DNA of 64,000 nucleotides, taken from assembly GCF_003594885.1 (NCBI RefSeq), contig NZ_QZEZ01000003.1:1-64000 (forward strand), given 5' to 3'. Numbering within the stretch: the stretch's first letter is position 1; every line of letters begins with the position of its first letter. The position numbers and the translations under genes are program-made. This DNA comes from Vallicoccus soli (GTDB lineage: Bacteria; Actinomycetota; Actinomycetes; Motilibacterales; Motilibacteraceae). Positions 34,701 to 42,122 of this stretch are shown here, piece by piece. A model generated the notes under the pieces. It saw nothing but the letters and a program-made list of their open reading frames with translations, was not told the origin of the DNA and ran no database searches.

Positions 34701-35738
34701 TCAGCCGCCGGCAGCGCCCCCGCCCGCGCCGGCACCGGAGCCGGTGCCCGACGCGGTGCCGCCGCCGGTGAGCGGGGCGGGACCGCCGTAGCCCTGCGCG
34801 GCGCCGCCGTCCGCGGAGCCGTCGTCGGGCGCCACGGCGTCGCCGCCCTGGGACCCCGTCCCGCTGTCCCCGCCGGCCGGGCCGTCGGACGGGGCCCCGC
34901 CCGGCGCGTCGCTCGGGGCCTGGCTCGGGACGTCCGTCGGCGCGTCGGTCGGCGCGTCGGTCGGCGCGTCGCTCGGCGCGTCGGCGGGCTCGTCCGCGGG
35001 CTCCTCGCTGCCGGTCGGGGACGGCGACGGGTCGGGCTCGCTGCCCTGCGTGCCCGTGCCCCCGTCACCACTCGAGGAGGGGCTCGGGCTGGGTGCGGGA
35101 GCGGGCTCGTCCCGCTCCTCCTCGCCGCTGCCACCGCCGCCGAAGATCCGCTCGCCCGAGCTCTGCGACCCGGTGACGATCGCGTCGATCGGCCGGTCGG
35201 CCACGGCCTCCACGGTGCCCAGGACGCCGACGACCCCGGCGAAGATCCCTGCGGCCACGCCCGCGAGCGCGAGGCCGCCGGCCACGGGTCGGCGCGACCG
35301 CCGCGGGGCCGCGGGCTCCGCGGCCGGGGCCGAGGTGGCGTACGGCCCTCCGCCGGCGCCCCGCGCCGCAGCCGCCGCCGGACCGGGAGAGCCCTCGCCG
35401 TCGCTCACCGGCGGCAGGCCCGTGACCGCGGTGGGCGCGTCGTGCCCGTCGGCGTCGGCCTCGACCCGCTCGACGACCGACCCGTCGGACAGGGTGCGCC
35501 GGACGATGCGCCCGCCGGCGACGCGGCGCACCTCGTACCCGGTGCGGTCGATCGAGTAGTTGTAGACGGCGCCGGCGGTCACCGAGAGCGCGCTGACGAT
35601 GCCCGCCCCGATGACCGTGCCCGTCACCCCGAGGGTCGAGCTGGCCACCGAGGTGGACGTCGCGGCCAGCGCGCTCGCCAGCACCTGCTTGCCGGACAGC
35701 TGCAGCTTCGGACGCTCGTCGGTCACCTCGTCACCCAT
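34701..35738 (-). CDS. Membrane protein with Asp-Ala-Pro-Thr repeat tail
   Basis: I do not recognise the family. The 345 residues have an N-terminal soluble stub, an apolar stretch at about 16-60 (SGKQVLASALAATSTSVASS, VIGAGIVSALSVTAGAVYNY), a cytosolic Arg/Asp-rich middle (YEVRRVAGGRIVRRTLSD), a second membrane helix (VAGGLALAGVAAGIFAGVVG, about 155-180) and a long tail rich in Pro, Ser, Asp and Gly with DAPT/DAPS repeats. ATG at 35738 or at 35747, neither with a good ribosome site. The tail length and repeats suggest an extracytoplasmic spacer. It lies divergently 209 bp from sepH. Confidence 0.75.
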   Translation of the reverse strand: MGDEVTDERPKLQLSGKQVLASALAATSTSVASSTLGVTGTVIGAGIVSALSVTAGAVYNYSIDRTGYEVRRVAGGRIVRRTLSDGSVVERVEADADGHDAPTAVTGLPPVSDGEGSPGPAAAAARGAGGGPYATSAPAAEPAAPRRSRRPVAGGLALAGVAAGIFAGVVGVLGTVEAVADRPIDAIVTGSQSSGERIFGGGGSGEEERDEPAPAPSPSPSSSGDGGTGTQGSEPDPSPSPTGSEEPADEPADAPSDAPTDAPTDAPTDVPSQAPSDAPGGAPSDGPAGGDSGTGSQGGDAVAPDDGSADGGAAQGYGGPAPLTGGGTASGTGSGAGAGGGAAGG

Positions 35739-35895
35739 GCGGACCATTGTCGGCGGCCCACGGGGCACCCGGCGGCGCCCGGGGCCCGGTGTCGGCGTGG
35801 GTCTGGTCACGCCGGCACCGCCGCGGGTCCACCCGGGGGCGGGGGCGCCACCGGCGGAGGGCGCGCCCCCCGGTGTGGGAGGGTTGGCGCTCTGT

Positions 35896-35916
35896 GCGCC
35901 CGCCACCAGCGGGCGC
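35896..35916. promoter_or_regulatory. Hairpin in the sepH leader
   Basis: GCGCCCGC and GCGGGCGC form an 8-bp stem around CACCA, 14 bases before the sepH ribosome site AGGAGG (35931-35936). A leader structure or terminator for the opposite gene is possible. Confidence 0.4.
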
Positions 35917-35947
35917 CGTGGCACGCAGCGCAGGAGGGGCACCGCCG

Positions 35948-37486
35948 ATGGACGACCTGCAGCTCGTCGGCCTCACCGAGGACGGGGAGCACCTCGTGGT
36001 GGCCGCCTCCCACGGCGAGCAGTTCCGGCTGCCGCTCGACGACCGGCTGCTCGCCGCGATCCGGGGCGACCTCGTGCGCCTCGGCCAGCTGCAGATCGAG
36101 CTCGAGAGCCAGCTGCGGCCGGCGGAGATCCAGGCCCGGATCCGTGCCGGCGCCTCCGCGGAGGAGGTCGCCATGGCGGCCGGCATCCCGGTGGCGAAGG
36201 TGCGGCGCTACGAGGGCCCGGTCCTCGCCGAGCGCGAGCACGTCGCGGGGCTCGCGCGCCGCGCGCCGGCACGACGGCGCGGCGACGGCTTCGTCCCGGC
36301 CCTCGGCGCGCTCGTCGAGGAGCGGGCCGCGGCCCGCGGGGTGCCCGCCGACGCGCTGCGCTGGGACGCGGCGCAGCGCGAGGACCGTACGTGGACCGTC
36401 TCGGTCGTCCTGCCCGCCGGCGCCGCGCCCGTGCGCGCCTCCTGGGTCTTCGACCCCCGTCGCGGCCTGCTCAGCCCGCTCGACGACGAGGCGGCGGCCC
36501 TCTCGGGCGAGGAGGCCCCGCCGCGGCCGGCCCCGGAGCCGCGGTCGGCGACCGTACGGCGCCTGTCGAGCGTCCCGCGCCGCTCCCGCGAGGCGGCCGA
36601 CGCCCTGCCGATGCCGTTCGAGGGGCGTACGGACGACGACCCCGCCGGTGCCGTCCCACCGGCGCCCGACGCACCGCCGACCGTCGCCCCCGGCTCCCCC
36701 GACGCTGCCGACGCTGCCGGCGCCCCCGACGACGCGGACGACGGCCTCGAGGCGGACCTCGAGCTGCACCGGGCCACGCCCCCGGGACCCCCGGCCCGAC
36801 CCGCCCCTGCCGCACGCGACGCGGCTCAGGACGCCGCTCCGGCCGGCACGCCGGGCGAGGACGTCGAGGACGTCCCCCTCGGCGCGGTCGGCGCGCCCCT
36901 GCCCCGCGAGCGGGCGGAGCGCGGCGACGACGCGGACGACGGCCGCGGCGGGCGGTCGCGGCGCCGGCAGCGGGGACGCGGACGACCCGCTCCCGGGCCT
37001 GCCCGCCACGCCGCCGGCCCCGCGGGCACGGCCGCCGCGCCCGCCGACCCGCTCCCGGTGGCCGGGCAGGCCCCGCAGGACGAGGACCGGCGCGGACCGC
37101 GCACGCCGGCCGCCGACGGAGCGCAAGCCGGCGCCGCCTCCGCCCCCGGGCCGGACCGCCTGGCGAGCCCCCTGTCGGGCGGGGACGAGCGGTCGGCGGG
37201 CTCTGCCGCAGGCGGCCGCGCCGACGCGCCCGCCGGTTCCGCGGTCCCTGCAGCGGTCCCTGCCGCGCCCCCGGCGCCCGCACCGGCACCGCCCGCACCG
37301 GCGGCGGGCGCCGCGCCCGACGAGGACCCGGAGCCCCCGGCGCCGGCCGCCGCGGACGACGCCGCCGAGGAGGCCCCGCAGGGGCCCGCGGCGCGGCGCG
37401 CTCCCGCGCGCCACGGCGCCAAGGGCCGCCGCGCCGCCGTCCCCGCGTGGGACGACATCGTCTTCGGCACCCGCCGCAAGGACTGA
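35948..37486 (+). CDS. sepH: Septation protein SepH (DUF3071)
   Basis: SepH is an actinobacterial FtsZ regulator that binds FtsZ and promotes ring assembly during sporulation or division. The 512 residues begin MDDLQLVGLTEDGEHLVVAA, the family start, with the helix-turn-helix-like segment ARIRAGASAEEVAMAAGIPV (about 60-80) and RRYEGPVLAERE, required for function in Streptomyces. The second half (from about residue 175) is disordered, Pro/Ala/Asp-rich, and ends in the conserved C-terminal stretch WDDIVFGTRRKD, which the family uses to bind FtsZ. ATG at 35948 with AGGAGG 12 bases upstream. Length and low-complexity content vary widely in the family. Confidence 0.95.
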   Translation: MDDLQLVGLTEDGEHLVVAASHGEQFRLPLDDRLLAAIRGDLVRLGQLQIELESQLRPAEIQARIRAGASAEEVAMAAGIPVAKVRRYEGPVLAEREHVAGLARRAPARRRGDGFVPALGALVEERAAARGVPADALRWDAAQREDRTWTVSVVLPAGAAPVRASWVFDPRRGLLSPLDDEAAALSGEEAPPRPAPEPRSATVRRLSSVPRRSREAADALPMPFEGRTDDDPAGAVPPAPDAPPTVAPGSPDAADAAGAPDDADDGLEADLELHRATPPGPPARPAPAARDAAQDAAPAGTPGEDVEDVPLGAVGAPLPRERAERGDDADDGRGGRSRRRQRGRGRPAPGPARHAAGPAGTAAAPADPLPVAGQAPQDEDRRGPRTPAADGAQAGAASAPGPDRLASPLSGGDERSAGSAAGGRADAPAGSAVPAAVPAAPPAPAPAPPAPAAGAAPDEDPEPPAPAAADDAAEEAPQGPAARRAPARHGAKGRRAAVPAWDDIVFGTRRKD

Positions 37487-37524
37487 CGCCGCCCGAGAGG
37501 ACGCCGCGCCCGCTGCCCCCGCCC

Positions 37525-37548
37525 GGGGGCACCGGGCCCGGTGCCCCC
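37525..37548 (+). terminator. Terminator after sepH
   Basis: A perfect 24-base palindrome (12 bases each side, GGGGGCACCGGG then its complement) lies 39 bp after the sepH stop. As a perfect palindrome it has no separate loop, so the stem would open at its tip. Confidence 0.6.
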
Positions 37549-37572
37549 GCCGTGCCGTCGCCGCCCGGCCCC

Positions 37573-37612
37573 GCACCCCCGCACCCCCGCACCCCCGCAC
37601 CCCCGCACCCCC
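37573..37612. repeat. 8-bp tandem repeat, five exact copies
   Basis: GCACCCCC is repeated five times without error in the 37487-37725 gap, just after the sepH terminator. No coding role is seen. Confidence 0.95.
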
Positions 37613-37725
37613 TGACGAGCGTCGCTCCAGGACGGGGCGAGGACCGCGTATCACCGCCGGGGGTGCCGTGCTCCTCCCCTCGACCGGCGCACGGGGCGCC
37701 GGCGGCGACGAGCGGGGGCCAGGCG

Positions 37726-37890
37726 ATGGCGCGCACGGCACGGGAGGTCCGCGGGGACGGGCAGGGCGGCGCTCGCCGCGCCGGCCTCGACCCGCGCGAC
37801 GCCCGCCACCTGCGGCGTGAGGAGCTCCTCGTCGCCGCCCGACGGCGCACGCACCGGCGCACCGCGCGCCGCGTGCTCGCGGTCCTGTGA
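37726..37890 (+). CDS. Possible small basic protein (54 aa)
   Basis: An ATG at 37726 opens a 54-residue frame with 15 or more Arg residues (REVRGDGQGGARRAGLDPRD, RRRTHRRTARRVLAVL). The ribosome site is weak and the composition is close to random out-of-frame GC-rich DNA, so this is only a candidate. It could be a nucleic-acid-binding microprotein; nothing confirms translation. Confidence 0.3.
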   Translation: MARTAREVRGDGQGGARRAGLDPRDARHLRREELLVAARRRTHRRTARRVLAVL

Positions 37891-38326
37891 CGGCCCCGCT
37901 GCCGGGCGCGGGGGGTGGCTGCGCCGTGCACGGGGGCGTGGGCGCGCGCAGCGGCACCCGCGCCGCGGGCAGCGGGGACCCGACCCGGTCGCGCGGCCGC
38001 CGGCGGGGGCACCCCGCCGGCGCCGCCGACCGAGCGCGCGGGGACGGCCGGGGGGTCGGCCGCCCGCGCGGCCGGCGCCGGCGGGCGGGGGGCCCGTACG
38101 GCGACCGGCGGTGCGGTGCCGCGGGGGGCGGCACCGCGCAGGGCACGGCGACCGGTCGGGGGGCCGGTCGCGGGCCCGGCGGCGGCGCGGCTCGGGGGGG
38201 CCGCGCCGCCGCCGGGCCGCCCGCGGGGACGGGGCGCCGCCGGCGCCCCGCGGACCCTGCCGCCCGGGAGCGCCGAGGCGCTAGGCTCCGCGACGCCCTG
38301 CAGGACCGGAGGACGGAGCGCGTACG
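37891..38326. other. 436-bp gap upstream of the sigma factor gene
   Basis: No supported gene. The sequence is extremely GC-rich; GCGGTGCCGC (38113-38122) and GCGGCACCGC (38128-38137) form a 10-bp hairpin with a GGGGG loop. The sigma-factor promoter must lie here, but I see no clear boxes. Confidence 0.6.
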
Positions 38327-38956
38327 GTGCCTGACCTGCCCGCGGCACCCGGCGCCGCGCCCCGCGCCGGCACGGACGTGCGCGGCGACCTGCGCGGCGA
38401 CCTGCGGGGCCTCGTCGAGCGCGCGGCCCGCGGCGAGCAGGAGTCCTGGGACGCGCTCGTCGAGCGGTTCGCGCCGCTGGTGTGGAGCGTCGCGCGGGGC
38501 TACCGGCTGGGGCAGGCCGACGCGTCGGACGTCAGCCAGACCGTGTGGCTGCGCCTGGTGGAGCACCTGCGCGACCTGCGCGAGCCCCAGGCGCTGCCCG
38601 GCTGGCTGGCCACGACCACACGCCACGAGTGCCTGCGCGTGCTGCGCCGCGCCGGGCGCGAGGTGCCCGACGACGACCCGGCGGGCGGTGTCGCGGAGCG
38701 CCCGAGCGGGGAGCCCGGGCCCGAGGCCCTGGCCGTGCGGGGCGAGCGCGACGTGCTCGTGTGGCAGGCGCTGCAGACCCTGTCCGACCGCTGCCACCTG
38801 CTCCTGCGGACGCTGGCGTGCAGCCCCGAGGCGAGCTACGCCGAGGTGTCGGCCGCCCTGGAGATGCCCATCGGCAGCATCGGCCCGACCCGCTCGCGCT
38901 GCCTCGCCCACCTGCGCAAGGCGCTCGCCGGCGTCGGGGTCACCGGCCCGGACTAG
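38327..38956 (+). CDS. ECF-like RNA polymerase sigma factor
   Basis: The 209-residue protein has sigma-70 region 2 (ALVERFAPLVWSVARGYRLG, DASDVSQTVWLRLVEHLRDL, about residues 45-95) and region 4 (TLSDRCHLLLRTLACSPEAS, EMPIGSIGPTRSRCLAHLRK, about 145-205), with no region 3 or large C-terminal domain. The region-4 SIGPTRSRCLAHLRK motif matches actinobacterial alternative sigma factors of the ECF type. GTG at 38327 is preceded by GGAGGACGGAG. Its partner gene follows 150 bp downstream behind a 25-bp direct repeat. In other actinobacteria a CHAT-domain gene often follows the pair, as I recall; here it is missing. Confidence 0.9.
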   Translation: MPDLPAAPGAAPRAGTDVRGDLRGDLRGLVERAARGEQESWDALVERFAPLVWSVARGYRLGQADASDVSQTVWLRLVEHLRDLREPQALPGWLATTTRHECLRVLRRAGREVPDDDPAGGVAERPSGEPGPEALAVRGERDVLVWQALQTLSDRCHLLLRTLACSPEASYAEVSAALEMPIGSIGPTRSRCLAHLRKALAGVGVTGPD

Positions 38957-38991
38957 GCCCGGGCCGGGCGCCGGCCGCGCCGCTCGCGCGG

Positions 38992-39085
38992 CAGCCCGAC
39001 CCGCAGCGCACCCCGCGGCCCCGACCGTCCCAGCCCGGACCGTCCCGGCCCGACCCGTCCCAGCCCGACCCGCAGCGCACCCCGC
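38992..39085. repeat. 25-bp direct repeat in the sigma / partner gap
   Basis: An identical 25-mer beginning CAGCCCGACCCGCAG occurs at 38992-39016 and 39061-39085. Between the copies the shorter motifs GACCGTCCC and CCCAGCCCG repeat irregularly. The array precedes the ribosome site of the partner gene. Confidence 0.9.
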
Positions 39086-39106
39086 AGACCCGGAAGGAGG
39101 TGCACC

Positions 39107-39583
39107 GTGAGCCCCGCACCGCGACAAGGGCCGACGGACGCCGACCTGCTCGCCCTCGTCCGGGCGGCCGCCGACGCCGTCGACCCGGTCCCCGAGGGCG
39201 TGCTCGCCGCCGCGCGCGCCAGCCTGACCTGGCTCGACGTCGACGCCGAGCTCGCCCGGCTCGTCGAGGACTCCGCGCTCACCGGCGCGGTCGGCGTCCG
39301 CAGCGGTGGCGGCCCGCGGCTGCTCACCTTCGAGGGGGGCCAGGGCGACGTCGTGCTGGTGGAGGTGGAGGAGCGCCCGGGCGACCGCCGCCGGCTCACC
39401 GGCCAGCTCGTGCCGGGGCGACCGGTCGACGTCGAGGTCCGCCGCACGAGCGGGTCGAGCACCGTGCGGGCCGACGAGCTCGGCCGCTTCGCCCTCGACG
39501 ACGTGGAGGCCGGCCCGCTGAGCCTCGCCTGCCGGCTGGAGGAGGGCCGGGGCGCGCTCGTCACGCCCTGGACGAGCGTCTAG
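39107..39583 (+). CDS. Sigma-factor-associated conserved protein (158 aa)
   Basis: The product is a member of an unnamed actinobacterial family that, as I recall, follows this type of sigma factor. Residues 1-60 form a helical part (DADLLALVRAAADAVDPVPE, LTWLDVDAELARLVEDSA); residues 65-158 look like a beta-rich domain (PRLLTFEGGQGDVVLVEVEE, RRLTGQLVPGRPVDVEVRRT, VRADELGRFALDDVEAGPLS), resembling a carboxypeptidase-regulatory-like or Ig fold. No membrane segment is seen, so it is not a classical membrane anti-sigma factor. GTG at 39107 has a perfect AAGGAGGT. A role in binding or sensing for the sigma factor is inference. Confidence 0.8.
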   Translation: MSPAPRQGPTDADLLALVRAAADAVDPVPEGVLAAARASLTWLDVDAELARLVEDSALTGAVGVRSGGGPRLLTFEGGQGDVVLVEVEERPGDRRRLTGQLVPGRPVDVEVRRTSGSSTVRADELGRFALDDVEAGPLSLACRLEEGRGALVTPWTSV

Positions 39584-40260
39584 CGCGCCTCGAACGGCAG
39601 CACCTCGGCCGGCCCCTCCGTGCCCGCGACGGCGGAGGTCGTCCGCCGGACGTGGTGGCGGCGGCAGAGGACCTCGTACGCGACCTCGCCCCCGGCCTGC
39701 GGCGCCGCCGGCTCGCCCGACGGGCCGCTGTCGCGGACGTCGCCGACGACGACCGTGGCGCCCTCGGTCACCATGGCCCCGTCGACGGTGCGCGCGTTGT
39801 GCGTCGCGCGCGCACCGCACCAGCACAGGGCCTCGACCTGCAGCAGCTCGAACCGGTCGGCGAGCTCGATGAGCCGCGCGGAGCCGGGGAAGAGCCGGCC
39901 GCGGAAGTCCGTGGTGAGGCCGAACGCCATGACGTCCACACCCAGGTCGTCCACGAGCGCCGCGAGCTGCTCGACCTGCTCCGGCGTGTAGAACATCGCC
40001 TCGTCGCACACGAGGTAGTCGACGCGCTCCCCGGCCGTCATGCGCCCGCGCACCAGCGCGCCCAGGTCGAGCCCGGGCGTCACCTCCACCGCCGGGACGA
40101 CGAGCCCGAGCCGGCTGGACACCCTGCTCTCCCCCGCGCGGTCGTGCGCCGTCAGCACGATGCCGCGCAGCCCGCGCGCCCGGCGGTTGTGGTCGAGCTG
40201 CAGGGCGAGCGTGGACTTGCCGCAGTCCATCGTGCCGGAGAAGAAGACGAGCTCGGCCAC
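39580..40260 (-). CDS. tdk: Thymidine kinase (type II)
   Basis: The 226-residue enzyme phosphorylates thymidine in the pyrimidine salvage pathway. The P-loop GTMDCGKST lies at residues 9-17, DEAMFYTPEQVEQL supplies the Asp/Glu of the Walker-B-like motif, and the C-terminal half holds likely zinc ligands (CWCGA and CRRHH). GTG at 40260 has AGG upstream. The stop TAG shares the tetranucleotide CTAG (39580-39583) with the stop of the convergent sigma-partner gene. A 9-bp tandem repeat lies in the 65-bp gap to the phosphodiesterase gene upstream. Confidence 0.95.
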   Translation of the reverse strand: MAELVFFSGTMDCGKSTLALQLDHNRRARGLRGIVLTAHDRAGESRVSSRLGLVVPAVEVTPGLDLGALVRGRMTAGERVDYLVCDEAMFYTPEQVEQLAALVDDLGVDVMAFGLTTDFRGRLFPGSARLIELADRFELLQVEALCWCGARATHNARTVDGAMVTEGATVVVGDVRDSGPSGEPAAPQAGGEVAYEVLCRRHHVRRTTSAVAGTEGPAEVLPFEAR

Positions 40261-40278
40261 GGCGGCGGGGACCTCCAG

Positions 40279-40305
40279 GTGCAGGGCGTGCAGGGCGTGC
40301 AGGGC
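40279..40305. repeat. 9-bp tandem repeat, three exact copies
   Basis: GTGCAGGGC is repeated three times between the phosphodiesterase stop (40326) and the tdk start (40260). On the minus strand it lies in the intercistronic mRNA, about 20 bases before the tdk start. Confidence 0.9.
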
Positions 40306-40325
40306 GGGCGGGTGCTGGGCCGGGC

Positions 40326-41471
40326 TCAGGTGCGCAGGGACAGCAGCGGCACGAGGGCCTCCTCCGGCGTGAGCGAGCCGTGCAGCCCGACGAGGTCGAG
40401 GAGCCAGGCGGGCGTGGTGGCCGAGTCGACGAGGCTCGCGCCGCCGAGCGCGGTCGCGACGACGTCCCCGATGCGGGGCAGGACGTGCGGGGCGACCTGC
40501 GGGCCGTACCAGCCGGCCGCGACCGCCTCGTCGCGGGACAGCACGAGGAACCGCCCGGCGAGCACCTCGCGCCAGGCGGCGAGGACGTCGGCCCGCGCGC
40601 CGGGCCGGGCGTGGGCGTAGCGGGCGCGCGGCTCGCCGGCGACGACCTCGACGCCCTCGCGCAGCGCCGGGAGGGCGGCCAGGTCGAGGCGCTCCGCGCG
40701 CGGAGGGTCGACCATCCCGTGGTCGCCGGTGACCTGCAGCAGGCAGCCCGGGGGCAGCCGCTCGGCGAGGTCGGCGAGGAGCCGGTCGACGAGGCGCAGC
40801 TCGAGCCGCCACGCCAGGGAGCCGCAGCCGCGCCGGTGCCCCGCCGCGTCGAGGTCGCCGAGGTAGCAGTACACGAGCGAGCGCGGGTCCGCGACGAGCG
40901 CCTCCAGGGCGGCGGCGACGCGCTCGCCGGGGGTCTCGGCGGCGGCGTACCGGCCCCCGCGCAGGGCGGCGGCGGTGAGCCCGGCGCCGTCGAAGGCGCG
41001 GGGGCCGACGCGGGTGACGGGCACGCCCGCGGCGGCGGCGCGCTCGAACGCGGTCGGCAGCGGCTGCCAGGCCCGCGGGTCGACCCGCTCGTCCCAGCGC
41101 AGCGCCTCGAGCGCCCAGTCCTGCCCGGGCACGCGCACGGCGAGACCGACGAGGCCGTGCCGGCCGGCGGGGGCGCCCGTGCCGAGCGAGCCGAGGCTCG
41201 TCGCGGTCGTCGTGGGGAACCCGGCGCAGAGCACGGGCGCGGCGTCGAGCAGCCCGGCCAGGAACGGCGCGTCGGCGGCGTGCCGGCGCAGCAGCCGCTC
41301 GCCGAGCCCGTCGACGAGGACGAGGCAGGCGCGGGGCGCGGGGGCCGTGGGCAGCGCCCCTCCCGGCTCCCGGCCGAGCACGGCGCCGACGAGGGCGGGG
41401 ACGACGTCGGCGAGGGTCGCCGGCGCGGCCGCGGGGTCGACCAGGCCGGCGTCGAGCCCCGGGGCCCTCAC
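40326..41471 (-). CDS. Alkaline phosphatase-family phosphodiesterase/nucleotide pyrophosphatase
   Basis: The 381-residue enzyme is a member of the AP superfamily (type I phosphodiesterase/nucleotide pyrophosphatase). The metal and nucleophile residues are visible in LVLVDGLGERLL (about 50), GFPTTTATSLGSLGTG (nucleophile Thr, about 88), LGDLDAAGHRRG and VTGDHGMVDPP. There is no signal peptide, so it is cytosolic; the substrate (nucleotide sugar, polyphosphate ester or phosphonate) is not known. GTG at 41471 overlaps the DUF5998 stop (GTGA, 41468-41471). It lies 65 bp upstream of tdk, so the three genes may be one operon. Confidence 0.9.
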   Translation of the reverse strand: MRAPGLDAGLVDPAAAPATLADVVPALVGAVLGREPGGALPTAPAPRACLVLVDGLGERLLRRHAADAPFLAGLLDAAPVLCAGFPTTTATSLGSLGTGAPAGRHGLVGLAVRVPGQDWALEALRWDERVDPRAWQPLPTAFERAAAAGVPVTRVGPRAFDGAGLTAAALRGGRYAAAETPGERVAAALEALVADPRSLVYCYLGDLDAAGHRRGCGSLAWRLELRLVDRLLADLAERLPPGCLLQVTGDHGMVDPPRAERLDLAALPALREGVEVVAGEPRARYAHARPGARADVLAAWREVLAGRFLVLSRDEAVAAGWYGPQVAPHVLPRIGDVVATALGGASLVDSATTPAWLLDLVGLHGSLTPEEALVPLLSLRT

Positions 41472-42076
41472 CGCCCGCGGGAGCGGGTGGTGGCGGCGGA
41501 GAGGTCGGCGGCGAAGGCGAGCGCGGCGGTGACGGCCTCGGGCCCCTCCGCCGCGGCGCTGATGCGCAGCGACAGGTCGTCGGCGGTGGCGGACCCGGTG
41601 TAGCCGTGGTCGGCGTCGCACTCCGGGTCGCTGCAGCCCGCCGGCTCGAGGTCGACCCGGCTCACCGCGCCCCACGCCACGGTGAGGGTGACCTCCTGCG
41701 GGGGGGTGCCGGGGACGTACCGCTCCGGGTCGGGCACGACGCGGGTCACCACGAGCGAGCGGATCCGCCCCACGTCGACGCTCTCGGCGGAGGTCATCGC
41801 CACCGGCGCGGCGCCCTGCCCCGGCGCGCCCTGCTCGGCGTGGTCGTCGGTGTGGCCGATGACGAGGCGGCTCGGCGTCAGCGCGAGCACCGTGACGTGC
41901 CGGCGCACCTCGTCGCCGTCGAACGTCGTCTCCTGGTGGACCAGGTGCGCGAGGACCTCCTCGCCGGCGATCGCGTCGGCGGTCGCGTCCACGACCAGCG
42001 CGGGGTAGTAGCCGGCGCGCTCGATGTCCGCCCGCAGCCGCGCGGGCAGGCCGCGCGCCGTCGTCTGCTCGACCAT
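41468..42076 (-). CDS. DUF5998 family protein
   Basis: The 202-residue soluble protein matches DUF5998, an actinobacterial family of unknown function. Conserved stretches are the N-terminal GLPARLRADIERAGYYPALV, HQETTFDGDEVRRHVTVLAL, TPSRLVIGHTDDH and CSDPECDADHGYTGSATADD, with a Cys pair (CSDPEC). The fold is predicted to be mixed alpha/beta with a possible metal at the C-D-C motif. ATG at 42076. It is coupled by GTGA to the phosphodiesterase and lies 46 bp downstream of the Pat-like fusion. Regulatory function is unknown. Confidence 0.85.
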   Translation of the reverse strand: MVEQTTARGLPARLRADIERAGYYPALVVDATADAIAGEEVLAHLVHQETTFDGDEVRRHVTVLALTPSRLVIGHTDDHAEQGAPGQGAAPVAMTSAESVDVGRIRSLVVTRVVPDPERYVPGTPPQEVTLTVAWGAVSRVDLEPAGCSDPECDADHGYTGSATADDLSLRISAAAEGPEAVTAALAFAADLSAATTRSRGR

Positions 42077-42122
42077 GGCGCCATCCTCGCACCCGCGCGG
42101 GGCCCGGCTGCGCGGGCCGGCG

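Noticed and set aside
34429-34791. A 120-residue plus-strand frame between the MFS gene and the 34701 gene
   Set aside because: No ribosome site, low-complexity composition, and it runs antisense into the real minus-strand gene.
37915-38334. A 139-residue frame before the sigma factor gene
   Set aside because: It is almost only Ala, Gly, Arg and Pro, has no conserved-looking segment and overlaps the sigma gene start.
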